NCBI GenBank assembly: GCA_015478675.1
Contig: JADMIH010000025.1
Coordinates: forward strand, 1 to 31,690
Direction: 5' to 3'
Length of the DNA stretch: 31,690 bases
Source of the DNA: Chloroflexota bacterium
GTDB taxonomy: Bacteria > Chloroflexota > Chloroflexia > QHBQ01 > JADMIH01
Shown here: one piece after another, positions 15,979-24,154 of the stretch
How the letters are laid out: each line of letters starts with the position of its first letter
How positions within the stretch are numbered: position 1 is the first letter of the stretch
Made by a program: the position numbers and the translations under genes
Notes under the pieces: model-generated
What the model was told of the DNA's origin: nothing
Seen by the model: the letters and a program-made list of their open reading frames with translations, nothing else
The model's database searches: none

Positions 15979-17205
15979 ATGCCAGGCGCAACACGATACA
16001 ACAACCGAAGCGCTCGCATATCCGCGTGCCTATTTGGGGCGCTCGTGTTACTGAGTCTCGCAGGCTGCGGGGGTGGGAGCCTCACGGCCACCCCTACACA
16101 GCAGGCCCAGGCAACGCAGCTTATGACTTCAGGCACGACCAACGCACAAGCCACGCCTTCTACACTGCCTGTAGCGTCTACACCTTTCGCTACCACAGCC
16201 ATGAGCGGGACTACAGCCACCACAGGCACTATGGCAGCGCCAACAGGCACAGCAGGTGGCACCAGCACGGCGGGTGCTATCTCAGGCAAGACTTACACCA
16301 ACCCGGTCTTGCGGTATGATTTTCCTGACCCTTTTGTACTTCAGGACAACGGTGTGTACTACGCCTACGCAACCAACGGGGCTGGCAAGAACATACAAGC
16401 AGCGCGCTCTACTGATCTTGTGAACTGGACGTTGCTAACTGACGCCATGCCCGCTTTGCCTACCTGGGCCAAGCTCGGTGGGTCGCTTGTGTGGGCGCCT
16501 GAGGTGTTAAAGATAGGCGACAAGTTTGTTATGTACTATGTAGCACGGGACAGGGCATCCAATAAACAGTGCGTGGGCGTGGCCACTGCTGATAAGCCTG
16601 ACGCCAAGTTCAAGGATACTAACAGCAGCGCATTTGTCTGCCAGGCTGACCAGGGGGGCACTATAGACCCCGATATATTCCGAGATGGCGATAAGCTGTA
16701 CCTGTACTTCAAAAATGACGGCAACTGCTGTGGCATGCCCACCCGTTTGTGGGGGCAAGCTCTTGCCTCCGATGGCCTTAGCTTGATCGGGCAGCCCACA
16801 CAATTGATAGAAAACGACGTGCCGTGGGAAGGTCGGGTAGTTGAAGCGCCGACGATGTGGAAGCGTGATAATAGCTACTACCTTTTCTTTTCTGCCAATA
16901 ATTACGCCGGGTTCGAGTATGCGGTGGGTTATGCCACCTGCCAATCGCCTACCGGCCCGTGCCGGCAAGCGCCCGAAAATCCCATCCTCGCCAGCCAGAT
17001 GAAGCAGAAGCCCCTCGTGGTTGGCCCCGGAGGCCAGGCGCTCCTGCAAGTAGGCGACCAGACCTGGATTATCTACCATTCATGGGATGTCCTTTCGTCC
17101 GGGATGACGGGCAGCAACAGGTACATGAATATAGACAGGCTCAACTGGAAAGATGGCAAGCCTGTAGTGGACGGCCCGACCACCAGCCCACAGCCCGCGC
17201 CATGA
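15979..17205 (+). CDS. Glycoside hydrolase family 43 lipoprotein
   Basis: A 408-residue surface lipoprotein: lipobox SLAGC with Cys30, then a Thr/Ala-rich linker to about residue 105, then a five-bladed beta-propeller of family 43. All three catalytic acids are visible: base Asp117 in FPDPF, pKa-modulating Asp230 in GTIDPDIF, and acid Glu289 in VVEAPTMW. GH43 enzymes are inverting arabinofuranosidases, xylosidases, arabinanases or exo-beta-1,3-galactanases; which one cannot be told here. It starts at the ATG at 15979 with AAGG 8 bases upstream; the longer frame from 15724 lies inside the permease gene in another frame. It is probably co-transcribed with the transporter and would release mono- or oligosaccharides outside the cell. 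Confidence 0.92.
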   Translation: MPGATRYNNRSARISACLFGALVLLSLAGCGGGSLTATPTQQAQATQLMTSGTTNAQATPSTLPVASTPFATTAMSGTTATTGTMAAPTGTAGGTSTAGAISGKTYTNPVLRYDFPDPFVLQDNGVYYAYATNGAGKNIQAARSTDLVNWTLLTDAMPALPTWAKLGGSLVWAPEVLKIGDKFVMYYVARDRASNKQCVGVATADKPDAKFKDTNSSAFVCQADQGGTIDPDIFRDGDKLYLYFKNDGNCCGMPTRLWGQALASDGLSLIGQPTQLIENDVPWEGRVVEAPTMWKRDNSYYLFFSANNYAGFEYAVGYATCQSPTGPCRQAPENPILASQMKQKPLVVGPGGQALLQVGDQTWIIYHSWDVLSSGMTGSNRYMNIDRLNWKDGKPVVDGPTTSPQPAP

Positions 17206-17288
17206 GGAGCGAGGCGAGCAATGAGAGCCGAGGAAGCGCTTGCTAACCTCGAACCCCCGATCATTAATCCCTGGTCCCGGAGCTTTTA

Positions 17289-18545
17289 TTGAGCAGTGAC
17301 TTCCAATGGATGACCGGCTTTGAGTGCTCGGCCTTCCCACAGATCGGGGCAGACGAGTTAGAGGAGACGCAGCACTACCGCTGGTGGGCCAGCGACCTTG
17401 TGCGAGTGCGCCAAACCGGTATCAGCATGATACGCTATGGCATCCCCTGGCACCGTGTGAACCCTCACCCGCATGTATACGATTGGAGCTGGTGCGACCA
17501 GGCGCTTGACCTGATGCAGACCCTGGATATTACACCTATCGTAGACTTGTTTCACTATGGCACGCCAACATGGATAGAAGGCGGCATCATGAACCCGATC
17601 TTCGGGGAGGCGCAAAGCTGGTACGCCAAAGCCTTTGCCCAGCGCTACCCGCACATTATCTACTACACGCCCACCAACGAGCCGTACATAGAGGCTGTTT
17701 TCGGAGCGGAGTTCGGTATCTGGTACCCTTTTCTGCGCGGCGAGCGTAATGTGGCTCGCGCCTTCGTGAACGTCACAGCGGGACTCAGCCGTTCTATGAT
17801 CGAGGTCAGGCGACTGCGGCCTGATGCCTTGATGATGATCGCGGACACTTGCGAGTATTACCACTCCGTCGAGGGCGCTTTCAAAGAGGAAGCAGAGTTT
17901 CGCAGCCTGCGCCGCTTCATAGTACACGATATGTACCAGGGCCTTCTCAGTCGTGAGCACCCTATGTGGAGCTACCTGGTCAACAACGGGATCGAAGAGT
18001 GGGAGCTACAGTGGTTCCTCGACAATCCTGTGAAGCTGGACATACTTGGGCTTGATTACTATCGCCACTCTGAGCACCAGCTTCGGCGCGGCGCGAAAGG
18101 CGAGCAGATAGATGAGAACGCCCAACACCCATTCGGGTGGGCCGCGCTGGCGCGACAATACTCGCAGAGGTACAACGGTGTGCCTGTCATTTTAGCTGAG
18201 ACCAATGCGGGCGGTCCGGTAGAAGAGCGCATCGAGTGGTTCGAGAGCCTAGTTGAGCAAACGCGCTGGGGCCGTGCTGAGGGCACGCCTATAGCCGGGC
18301 TGACTTATTACGGCGCTATAGACCATGTAGATTGGGATACCGCCCTGCGCGTGCGTAATCTCAACATCAATCCGTGTGGTATGTGGGGGCTTTCCTGGCA
18401 GGGAGACAAGCTGGTGCGCACGCCCACTGCCCTTGTAGAGCTCTACCGCAAGTATATATCCATGCCCACAGCCGAAAGCGTTGGTGCACTCGCCTCCCCA
18501 GAGGCAGAAGAGCGTATACGGGCAGTACTCTCGCCTGCCGGGTAA
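17289..18545 (+). CDS. Clan GH-A (family 1-like) beta-glycosidase
   Basis: A 418-residue TIM-barrel glycosidase with both retaining catalytic Glu residues: acid/base Glu131 in YTPTNEP and nucleophile Glu304 in VILAETNAGG. The early segment IRYGIPWHRVNPHPHVYDWSW is typical of family 1 enzymes. The spacing of the two Glu (173) is near that of family 1. It is shorter than standard GH1 (about 450). No signal peptide, so probably cytoplasmic. I use TTG 17289 as the start, since CGGAG lies 6 bases upstream; ATG 17310 is an alternative. It sits between the GH43 and the 810-residue protein, 83 bases after the former and 11 bases before the latter. It may cleave imported beta-galactosides or glucosides. 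Confidence 0.85.
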   Translation: MSSDFQWMTGFECSAFPQIGADELEETQHYRWWASDLVRVRQTGISMIRYGIPWHRVNPHPHVYDWSWCDQALDLMQTLDITPIVDLFHYGTPTWIEGGIMNPIFGEAQSWYAKAFAQRYPHIIYYTPTNEPYIEAVFGAEFGIWYPFLRGERNVARAFVNVTAGLSRSMIEVRRLRPDALMMIADTCEYYHSVEGAFKEEAEFRSLRRFIVHDMYQGLLSREHPMWSYLVNNGIEEWELQWFLDNPVKLDILGLDYYRHSEHQLRRGAKGEQIDENAQHPFGWAALARQYSQRYNGVPVILAETNAGGPVEERIEWFESLVEQTRWGRAEGTPIAGLTYYGAIDHVDWDTALRVRNLNINPCGMWGLSWQGDKLVRTPTALVELYRKYISMPTAESVGALASPEAEERIRAVLSPAG

Positions 18546-18556
18546 ACGAGGTGGAC

Positions 18557-20989
18557 ATGGCATACGACCTACCCAAAGAAGAGAGCTCCCACTTCATTTG
18601 CGAAGAGACATCAAGGGGCAAGATGATTGCCTTTAGCTCTGCTGATGGGTTAGCTCGCGCGCTGTTACAGCCTCTTGCTTTTGAAGTTGCAGACGGGAGC
18701 AGAAGCATCGGCCTGTGGGAGTACGTAGTGTGCGAAGGCTCGCTGCTACACGCGCAAGGACGCCTGGACCACAGTGTGGGCGTAATACGCTTCTCCCTGG
18801 ATGGAGATGCTCTTCAGGCTGAAGGGCCTGTCAGACTCCGCTGGCGGGTGAGCTTTAGCGGCCGGCCTTTTACAGGAGCGATGGTGCATAGTGTAACGCT
18901 GCCTGGGGTTACAGGTGATCCTACCTTGCTCGACTTACCAAGCATTCACTACGGCAACAACAGCTACGGCAGAGGTCTATTTCCACACCCTGACCCGCGC
19001 AACGGCTTCGCATTCAGGGCTGACCGCCTGGCCCAACCTGCTATCCACTATGGCACGCCTTACGCCGCGTGGAGCTACATGGCCGGTAACGAGGCTCCGG
19101 GCATGCCTTCGCCTGAGCTATTGTACTCTCTTGGTATCAACCCGCTCGGCGATGGCCTGGAGTTTTTCTTCCGCTACCCACAACGAGAGTACGGACACAA
19201 GGGCGATGGCGGCCCGGAGGCCTATGTAGCCAAAGGCACTTTTGCCAAGGGTGAGGAGTTGATGTTCAGGTGGCAAGATGGAGATGTTCTCGAAAAGACC
19301 CTCTATTTATGGTGCCGCCCTCCTGCTGCCGCGCATGATAATGGAGGGGCAGCGCGATTCCTCTGGCAGCTTGCCTACCCCGGTAATGCCACGCGGCTCG
19401 CTTCTTCCCTCTGGTGGCAGGCGGGACAGCATATTCGCTGGTATAACGCCCGCCTATATAACCCGGAGGTCGGTGGCGGCCAGTACGAGTCGCCTGAAGG
19501 CTCCGGCACGGCGATGCTCGGCTTCGTGGAGCAATCCCTCCGCATGGCAAGCACCAGCCTGATATACGCCAACTTCGCGAGCGGCTTGTCGAACCCGCCT
19601 CTCCCCACAGAGGAGCTCAACGCGATAAAGAGGCGCGCTGCGAGGTCGCTCACCCAATGGGCAACCAGTGGCCGCACTCCTGAAGGGCTACTTTACCCTG
19701 CTTGCGACCGCAATGGCTACTTCTTCGGTTACAGAGATTACAGCGACTATGAGAACCTCGCAATAGTAAGGGATGATGCCTTCGACACGATCCGGCTGGC
19801 TACCGAGATGCGGGGACTCCTCTCGGCGGCCATGAGTGTGCGTTTCTCGGAAGAAGGCCCGAATGACGAGTCGCGTCTGTGGGTAAATGCCGCCAGAGCG
19901 GTAGCGGAGTGGCTGGCGCAACACCCACTTCCCACAGGTGGCTATTCTTCCCGGTACACACCTGCGGGAGAGCCACTTGACCCTTATCCCGCGGCCACAG
20001 GAGCCGTGATCTCTCTCTTTATCGCTGTGGCTCATAGCATGTGGGAAACGGACAGCCGAGAAGGCCATACATATATACAAGAAGCGATTGCGGCTTACGA
20101 GCGCACCCTTGCGCCGCTGGTGCGTGCCAGTCTCTTCGCGGGAGGCACGCTCGATGCCTCCTGCCCCGATAGAGAGGCCGCCATAGCTGCCCTGGACGCC
20201 TGCTTGCAACTCTACCTGGCTGCCAACGACGAGCAATATCTCGCTGACGCACGACGTGCCGCCGATAACGTCCTCAGCTATACCCTCGTTTATCCCATCT
20301 CTACCTTTGGGCAGGATACCGACGCCGTGCGCGATGCTATATCCACATTCGGCGCATCCATAGTATCGCCGGAAAACCAGCACCTTGACCCTGTCTCCAG
20401 CGCCCCTGGCCTCATATTCTACGGCCTCTTTGCCGGGGACGAGGTATATATTCAGGCGGGGATAGAGTCGCTCAAGTGGACGCTGGATGGCCGCTGGGCT
20501 ATCAAAGAGGCCGAGGGGCTAAAGCAATCCGAGCAACTATTACATACACGCTGGTATTACAACACCTTCTTCTCGCAGCGCGGCGATTTCCGGCTGGGCA
20601 TGCCGCTGTGGGGGCTGACGGACAGCGAACATGGCTGGCCTCAGGTGATACCTTCCTCCGCCTGGCTCGGCTGCGGCAATCTCCTGCTCGACTTTGCGTC
20701 GGGCCGCGCAGCCGCGGTAGATGGCTGGCGGCTTATGTCAATAGATAAAGCGCCCGGTGGCGCGGTCACAGCGCGTCTATCACCTGCCGATCCGAAGCCA
20801 CCTGAATCGGCGGGTAGCCTCCTGCTGAGGGTGTTGCGCCTCCCTCTCGTTAGCGAGGTAACGCTGAAGGTGAACGGCGGGCCTACAGTGCTCAAGAGAG
20901 AGCAGCTTGAGCATGGCTACATGTTGGAGATGCCTGGGCGCGACGATGTGACGCTGACGATCAGCGCGCCTTTTGGCCCGAAGAGCTAG
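18557..20989 (+). CDS. Large hypothetical protein, probable carbohydrate-active enzyme of unrecognised family
   Basis: An 810-residue protein without signal peptide or membrane helix. Residues about 1-270 look like a beta-sandwich (alternating strands, with SIHYGNNSYGRGLFPHPDPR). Residues about 270-710 are helical with features of an (alpha/alpha)6 barrel: LANNDEQ-type helix repeats, AARAVAEWLAQH, DARRAADNVLSY, plus many conserved-looking aromatic and acidic residues such as YFFGYRDYSDYENLA and GQDTDAVRD. A beta tail follows. This beta-sandwich plus barrel design is shared by families such as GH127, GH95 and GH65, but I see no family signature. The ATG at 18557 is preceded by ACGAGGTGG. It lies between a glycosidase (11-base gap) and galK (4-base gap), so it is tightly in the sugar operon and probably acts on the same imported glycan. 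Confidence 0.75.
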   Translation: MAYDLPKEESSHFICEETSRGKMIAFSSADGLARALLQPLAFEVADGSRSIGLWEYVVCEGSLLHAQGRLDHSVGVIRFSLDGDALQAEGPVRLRWRVSFSGRPFTGAMVHSVTLPGVTGDPTLLDLPSIHYGNNSYGRGLFPHPDPRNGFAFRADRLAQPAIHYGTPYAAWSYMAGNEAPGMPSPELLYSLGINPLGDGLEFFFRYPQREYGHKGDGGPEAYVAKGTFAKGEELMFRWQDGDVLEKTLYLWCRPPAAAHDNGGAARFLWQLAYPGNATRLASSLWWQAGQHIRWYNARLYNPEVGGGQYESPEGSGTAMLGFVEQSLRMASTSLIYANFASGLSNPPLPTEELNAIKRRAARSLTQWATSGRTPEGLLYPACDRNGYFFGYRDYSDYENLAIVRDDAFDTIRLATEMRGLLSAAMSVRFSEEGPNDESRLWVNAARAVAEWLAQHPLPTGGYSSRYTPAGEPLDPYPAATGAVISLFIAVAHSMWETDSREGHTYIQEAIAAYERTLAPLVRASLFAGGTLDASCPDREAAIAALDACLQLYLAANDEQYLADARRAADNVLSYTLVYPISTFGQDTDAVRDAISTFGASIVSPENQHLDPVSSAPGLIFYGLFAGDEVYIQAGIESLKWTLDGRWAIKEAEGLKQSEQLLHTRWYYNTFFSQRGDFRLGMPLWGLTDSEHGWPQVIPSSAWLGCGNLLLDFASGRAAAVDGWRLMSIDKAPGGAVTARLSPADPKPPESAGSLLLRVLRLPLVSEVTLKVNGGPTVLKREQLEHGYMLEMPGRDDVTLTISAPFGPKS

Positions 20990-20993
20990 CGTT

Positions 20994-22217
20994 ATGGGTC
21001 ATTTCGATCAAGCTGGACGTATAGAGAGGCTAAAAGCTAACTTCAGAACGACCTTGGGCGGCGAAGCTGATTTTGTAGCGCGCGCTCCGGGCCGCATAAA
21101 CCTTATAGGTGAGCATACCGACTATAACGGCGGCTTTGTTTTGCCTGCCGCAATAGACCGCACCGTTTTGATAGCTGTACGTGCGACGCCCGGCTCGCGC
21201 CAAGTCAAGATCGTTTCACAGAATTACGGGAATAGCGCCACCTTCAACCTCGATAGCATCTCACCCACCGGCGACAAAGATCAGAGTTGGAGTAACTATG
21301 TGCGCGGGGTTGCCTGGGCGCTGGGTGAGCAAGAGCTTGTTGATCTTCAGGCCATGCCGGGCGCTCAAATGGCAATCGAAGGGAATGTGCCGTTGAGCGC
21401 GGGACTCAGCAGCTCAGCGGCTATAGAAGTGGCTTCTGCTCTTGCCCTCACTCGTCTGGCGGGAGTCACGTTGGAGGGCACAACGCTGGCCCTCGCCTGC
21501 CAGAGAGCCGAGAACGACTTTATAGGCGTGAAGAGTGGCATCATGGACCAGTTCATCTCAGCCCTGGGCCAGGCTGACGCGGCCCTGCTGATAGATACCC
21601 GCTCGCTTGACTACAGAAGCATACCGCTGGGGCTGGAGGAACTTGGCTACAAGCTAGTGGCGGTAAACAGCGCAGTGCCGCGCAAGCTGGGCAGCACCGC
21701 CTACAACCGCCGCCGTGCAGAGTGTGAAGAAGCAGTAAGGATACTCGCGCCTCTCTTAGGGCTGGGTGAGAACGCTCAGCTTCGGGATGTCAGCCTGGAG
21801 CAGTTTGTGGCTCACGCTGACGCCCTGCCGGAGACATTGCGCAAGCGTGCCCGGCACGTAATCAGCGAAGATGCGCGCACTCTCGAAGCAGTGGCTTTGA
21901 TGGAGTCCGGCCTGGGGGAGGAGAACAATCTCGCTCGCTTCGGCCAGCTCCTCTACGCCTCGCACGCCAGCCTTCGTTATGATTATGAGGTTAGCTCAGC
22001 GGAGCTAGACTTGTTGGTAGCGCTGGCTCGCGACACACCAGGGGTAGCAGGGGCGCGCATGACTGGCGCGGGCTTCGGCGGCTGCACAGTCAATATAGTG
22101 GAGGCCAGCCACTTGCCCGACTTTGAGCGCCAGGTGGTAGAGGAGTACAGGCGAAGGACAGCTCTGGACGCACAGATATATGTTTGCAAGGCAGTGCAGG
22201 GGGGCACATACCTCTGA
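20994..22217 (+). CDS. galK: Galactokinase
   Basis: A 407-residue GHMP kinase phosphorylating galactose to galactose 1-phosphate, first step of the Leloir pathway. The galactokinase signature GRINLIGEHTDYNGG is at residues 33-47, the GHMP ATP-binding motif PLSAGLSSSAA at about 133-143, and the C-terminal motif TGAGFGGCTVNIV near 355. Length is typical. The ATG at 20994 begins 4 bases after the previous stop, with no clear binding site, so translational coupling is likely. A TTG at 20973 would overlap the upstream gene. It is the last gene of the sugar operon and identifies galactose as one product of the locus. galT and galE are not in the window. Confidence 0.96.
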   Translation: MGHFDQAGRIERLKANFRTTLGGEADFVARAPGRINLIGEHTDYNGGFVLPAAIDRTVLIAVRATPGSRQVKIVSQNYGNSATFNLDSISPTGDKDQSWSNYVRGVAWALGEQELVDLQAMPGAQMAIEGNVPLSAGLSSSAAIEVASALALTRLAGVTLEGTTLALACQRAENDFIGVKSGIMDQFISALGQADAALLIDTRSLDYRSIPLGLEELGYKLVAVNSAVPRKLGSTAYNRRRAECEEAVRILAPLLGLGENAQLRDVSLEQFVAHADALPETLRKRARHVISEDARTLEAVALMESGLGEENNLARFGQLLYASHASLRYDYEVSSAELDLLVALARDTPGVAGARMTGAGFGGCTVNIVEASHLPDFERQVVEEYRRRTALDAQIYVCKAVQGGTYL

Positions 22218-22225
22218 GCGCAGGT

Positions 22226-22260
22226 AGGCAGGGGTTGATATAGAAGACCACTGCCTTTCA
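22226..22260 (+). terminator. Probable terminator of the sugar operon
   Basis: AGGCAGGGGT (22226-22235) pairs with ACCACTGCCT (22247-22256) with one mismatch over an 11-base loop, followed by TTCA. It lies 9 bases after the galK stop. The T-run is short, so strength is uncertain. Confidence 0.5.
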
Positions 22261-22284
22261 CACTTCACGCCCAGCCTCTCTCTC

Positions 22285-22293
22285 TGATATACT
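22285..22293 (+). promoter_or_regulatory. Extended -10 promoter giving a leaderless ECF sigma mRNA
   Basis: TGATATACT (TGn plus TATACT at 22288-22293) ends 6 bases before the ATG at 22300. A start site 7 bases after the -10 would fall on the A of the ATG, and no ribosome binding site is present. Both facts suit a leaderless transcript. The identical nonamer is upstream of the sensor kinase at 6271. Confidence 0.6.
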
Positions 22294-22299
22294 TTGGGC

Positions 22300-22956
22300 A
22301 TGTTAGGGGCGACAGATTCGAGGGAGCAAGAGGAAGAGGGGCGCTATATACAGGCGGCGCGGCAGGGCGACCTGGCTGCGTTTAACTGGCTTGTTCTGCG
22401 CTACCAGACACGCGTCTACAACCTCTGCTATCGGATGCTCTCTGATCCCGATGCTGCCGCCGACGCCACGCAGGAGACTTTTATCTCGGGTTTCAGGGCG
22501 ATTGGGCGCTTCAAAGGCGAGCAGTTTCGCGCCTGGCTTATGCGTATCGCCACCAATGCCTCTCTGGACATGCTGCGCAGCCGCAAGCGCAGGCAAAGTC
22601 AATCGCTCGATAGTCTCACGAATTCAGATGAGGAAGCGGGCGAGCCTCTACAGATAGCTGACCTCGACCCCTCTGTAGACCCCGAAGCCAGTATATTGCG
22701 TGCGGAGCTATCAGCCTCTATACAGGAAGGGCTTAATAGCCTGCCGGACGACCAGCGGCTCGCCCTGGTGCTTGTTGATGTACAAGGGCTTAGTTATGAA
22801 GAGGCAGCAAACATCACAGGGGCCAATCTTGGCACTGTGAAGTCGCGCATCAGCCGTGCCCGCTTGAGAATGAGGGAATACCTGCGAGAGCGCGGCATCG
22901 TGCCGGCTGTGGGGGAACTATCGGCGCACGCAGAGCGTTCTATAATCGAGGACTAA
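22300..22956 (+). CDS. ECF-type RNA polymerase sigma factor (RpoE-like)
   Basis: A 218-residue sigma-70 family factor. Region 2 spans about 15-90, with the DATQETF motif that binds core polymerase and RAWLMRIATNASLDMLR contacting the -10. Region 4 spans about 145-200, with LPDDQRLALVLVDVQGLSYE and the helix-turn-helix NLGTVKSRISRARLRMR. The ATG at 22300 is the best start; there is no binding site, and the promoter abuts it (see the -10 entry). It is followed 47 bases later by a zinc-finger anti-sigma factor, the normal partner arrangement, so it is most likely held inactive at the membrane until an envelope signal. Regulon is unknown; autoregulation is common in such pairs. Confidence 0.95.
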   Translation: MLGATDSREQEEEGRYIQAARQGDLAAFNWLVLRYQTRVYNLCYRMLSDPDAAADATQETFISGFRAIGRFKGEQFRAWLMRIATNASLDMLRSRKRRQSQSLDSLTNSDEEAGEPLQIADLDPSVDPEASILRAELSASIQEGLNSLPDDQRLALVLVDVQGLSYEEAANITGANLGTVKSRISRARLRMREYLRERGIVPAVGELSAHAERSIIED

Positions 22957-23003
22957 ATGCGTGACGCATAATCGTATGTAAAGTTAGAAATGAGTAGTTG
23001 CGG

Positions 23004-23825
23004 ATGAGCGAGCGTTTCGACAAAAGAGCCGTGGGTGAGCACGTCACAGACGACCTTTCGGCTTACATAGATAATATGCTCGAGGCGAGCGAGCGCCATC
23101 GGGTGCGCGCTCACATAGAGGTGTGCGCCGACTGCAAAGCCGACTACATAGAGCTACGCGCAACGCAACAGTTGCTCCACGCTGTGCTGCTGGTCGCCCC
23201 GCCACGGGCCTTTACACTGACCCAAGAGATGATTTCTCCCGCCGCAAGCTTCTGGCAGCGCTTCCTTGTGCCTCGCAATGTACCGCGATTTGCCACAGGC
23301 TCTGTGTTGGCCTTCACTCTCATGTTGCTGGTACTTGTTGGCAACTACAGCGCCTCTTCAACCCAGCCGAGAGTGGCGACCATGTCTGCGCAGGCTGGCG
23401 CTAAGCAAACAATGAAGAGCACAGCAATAGGCAGCACGCCTGCCCAGGCAGCGGCCCCGTTCGCTGCTCCCGTATCAAGTGCGACTCCGCAAGGGCAGGT
23501 AACCACAGCGATGGAAGCGTATAGGGAGACGCCCACAGCAGATGGACTGTCTAGCGGCGCGACAGGTGCCCAGCCTCAAGTCATATCGCCTTCTGCCGAA
23601 GCAGGGATAAGCAGCTCACTCACTATGTCAAGCACCATGAGCAGCCCCAAAACCTACACTGATGGGCAGGCCATAACTCCGGGTGAGCCGCCCCAGGCAT
23701 CACAACCCCCCCAAAGCCCTGTAAACGGCTCAACAGCTTTGCTAGCGGTCGAAGGGTTGTTGGCGCTGCTTGGCGTCGCGATGGCCGCCGCCGCTTTCGT
23801 AGCGAAACGCGGGATCAGAGATTAG
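23004..23825 (+). CDS. Membrane anti-sigma factor with zinc-finger domain
   Basis: A 273-residue protein. The N-terminal cytoplasmic domain has the zf-HC2 zinc motif His37-x3-Cys41-x2-Cys44 (HIEVCADC), typical of ZAS anti-sigma factors that bind an ECF sigma. A transmembrane helix spans about 96-113. Then comes an outside segment of about 130 residues rich in Ala, Ser, Thr, Pro and Gln without recognisable fold, and a second hydrophobic helix at about 244-267 (LLALLGVAMAAAAFVA) with a short basic tail, so both ends may be in the cytoplasm. The start is ATG 23004, without a strong binding site. It follows the sigma gene directly and is probably co-transcribed. The second helix is unusual for the family. 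Confidence 0.9.
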   Translation: MSERFDKRAVGEHVTDDLSAYIDNMLEASERHRVRAHIEVCADCKADYIELRATQQLLHAVLLVAPPRAFTLTQEMISPAASFWQRFLVPRNVPRFATGSVLAFTLMLLVLVGNYSASSTQPRVATMSAQAGAKQTMKSTAIGSTPAQAAAPFAAPVSSATPQGQVTTAMEAYRETPTADGLSSGATGAQPQVISPSAEAGISSSLTMSSTMSSPKTYTDGQAITPGEPPQASQPPQSPVNGSTALLAVEGLLALLGVAMAAAAFVAKRGIRD

Positions 23826-24154
23826 GGGCCAGTAGTCTCTTGCTCAAGCCCTAATCGGCTAACCCTTGATCCCTGATCCTTGCACCTGATCCACGTCCCC
23901 AGAGATAACCGTTCAGAATAGGGGTGGAGGTGTTAGCCTAGCCTCCTCTCCCATGAAGGGAGAGGGGCATGGGGTGAGGGTAGGTGAGAGTGGGTGGCGC
24001 TGCACCCTCACAGATACCCCAAGGAGATTGCTCCACCCCTATCCTGCACAGTTACCCCCCGGAGCACCGCTTGCCATCAGGCCATTGTCTCTGTTACACT
24101 GGCAGTTGTTCCCGGTAGTAACCTTGCAGTCACCTTCAGGGAAAGGGTTCAGAC
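23826..24154. other. Intergenic region holding a MITE-like element
   Basis: The 329-base gap between the anti-sigma gene and the flippase-like gene contains the inverted-repeat element at 23906-24054, listed separately. Before it there are short GATCC-containing repeats (23868-23893). After it, from 24055 to 24154, is the probable promoter and leader of the next operon; I did not find a clear -35/-10 pair. Confidence 0.6.
23906..24054. mobile_element. MITE-like element with 24-base imperfect terminal inverted repeats and TA ends
   Basis: The left end (23906-23929) and right end (24031-24054) match as inverted repeats at 21 of 24 positions, including an unbroken 12-base core ATAGGGGTGGAG/CTCCACCCCTAT. 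Both outermost dinucleotides are TA, as expected for insertions made by IS630/Tc1-mariner-type transposases. Inside are a perfect 8-bp hairpin, CCTCTCCC (23945-23952) with GGGAGAGG (23958-23965), and a further pair GTGAGGGT (23974-23981) with ACCCTCAC (24004-24011). At 149 bases it has no coding capacity. The internal CCTCTCCC...GGTGAGGG style is common in REP-like intergenic repeats of GC-rich bacteria, so a REP family is the alternative. Confidence 0.6.

Noticed and set aside
19688..20383. A 231-codon minus-strand frame inside the 810-residue protein gene
   Set aside because: Long antisense frames are common in GC-rich genes; no motif or start signal supports it, whereas the plus-strand frame is tightly packed in the operon.
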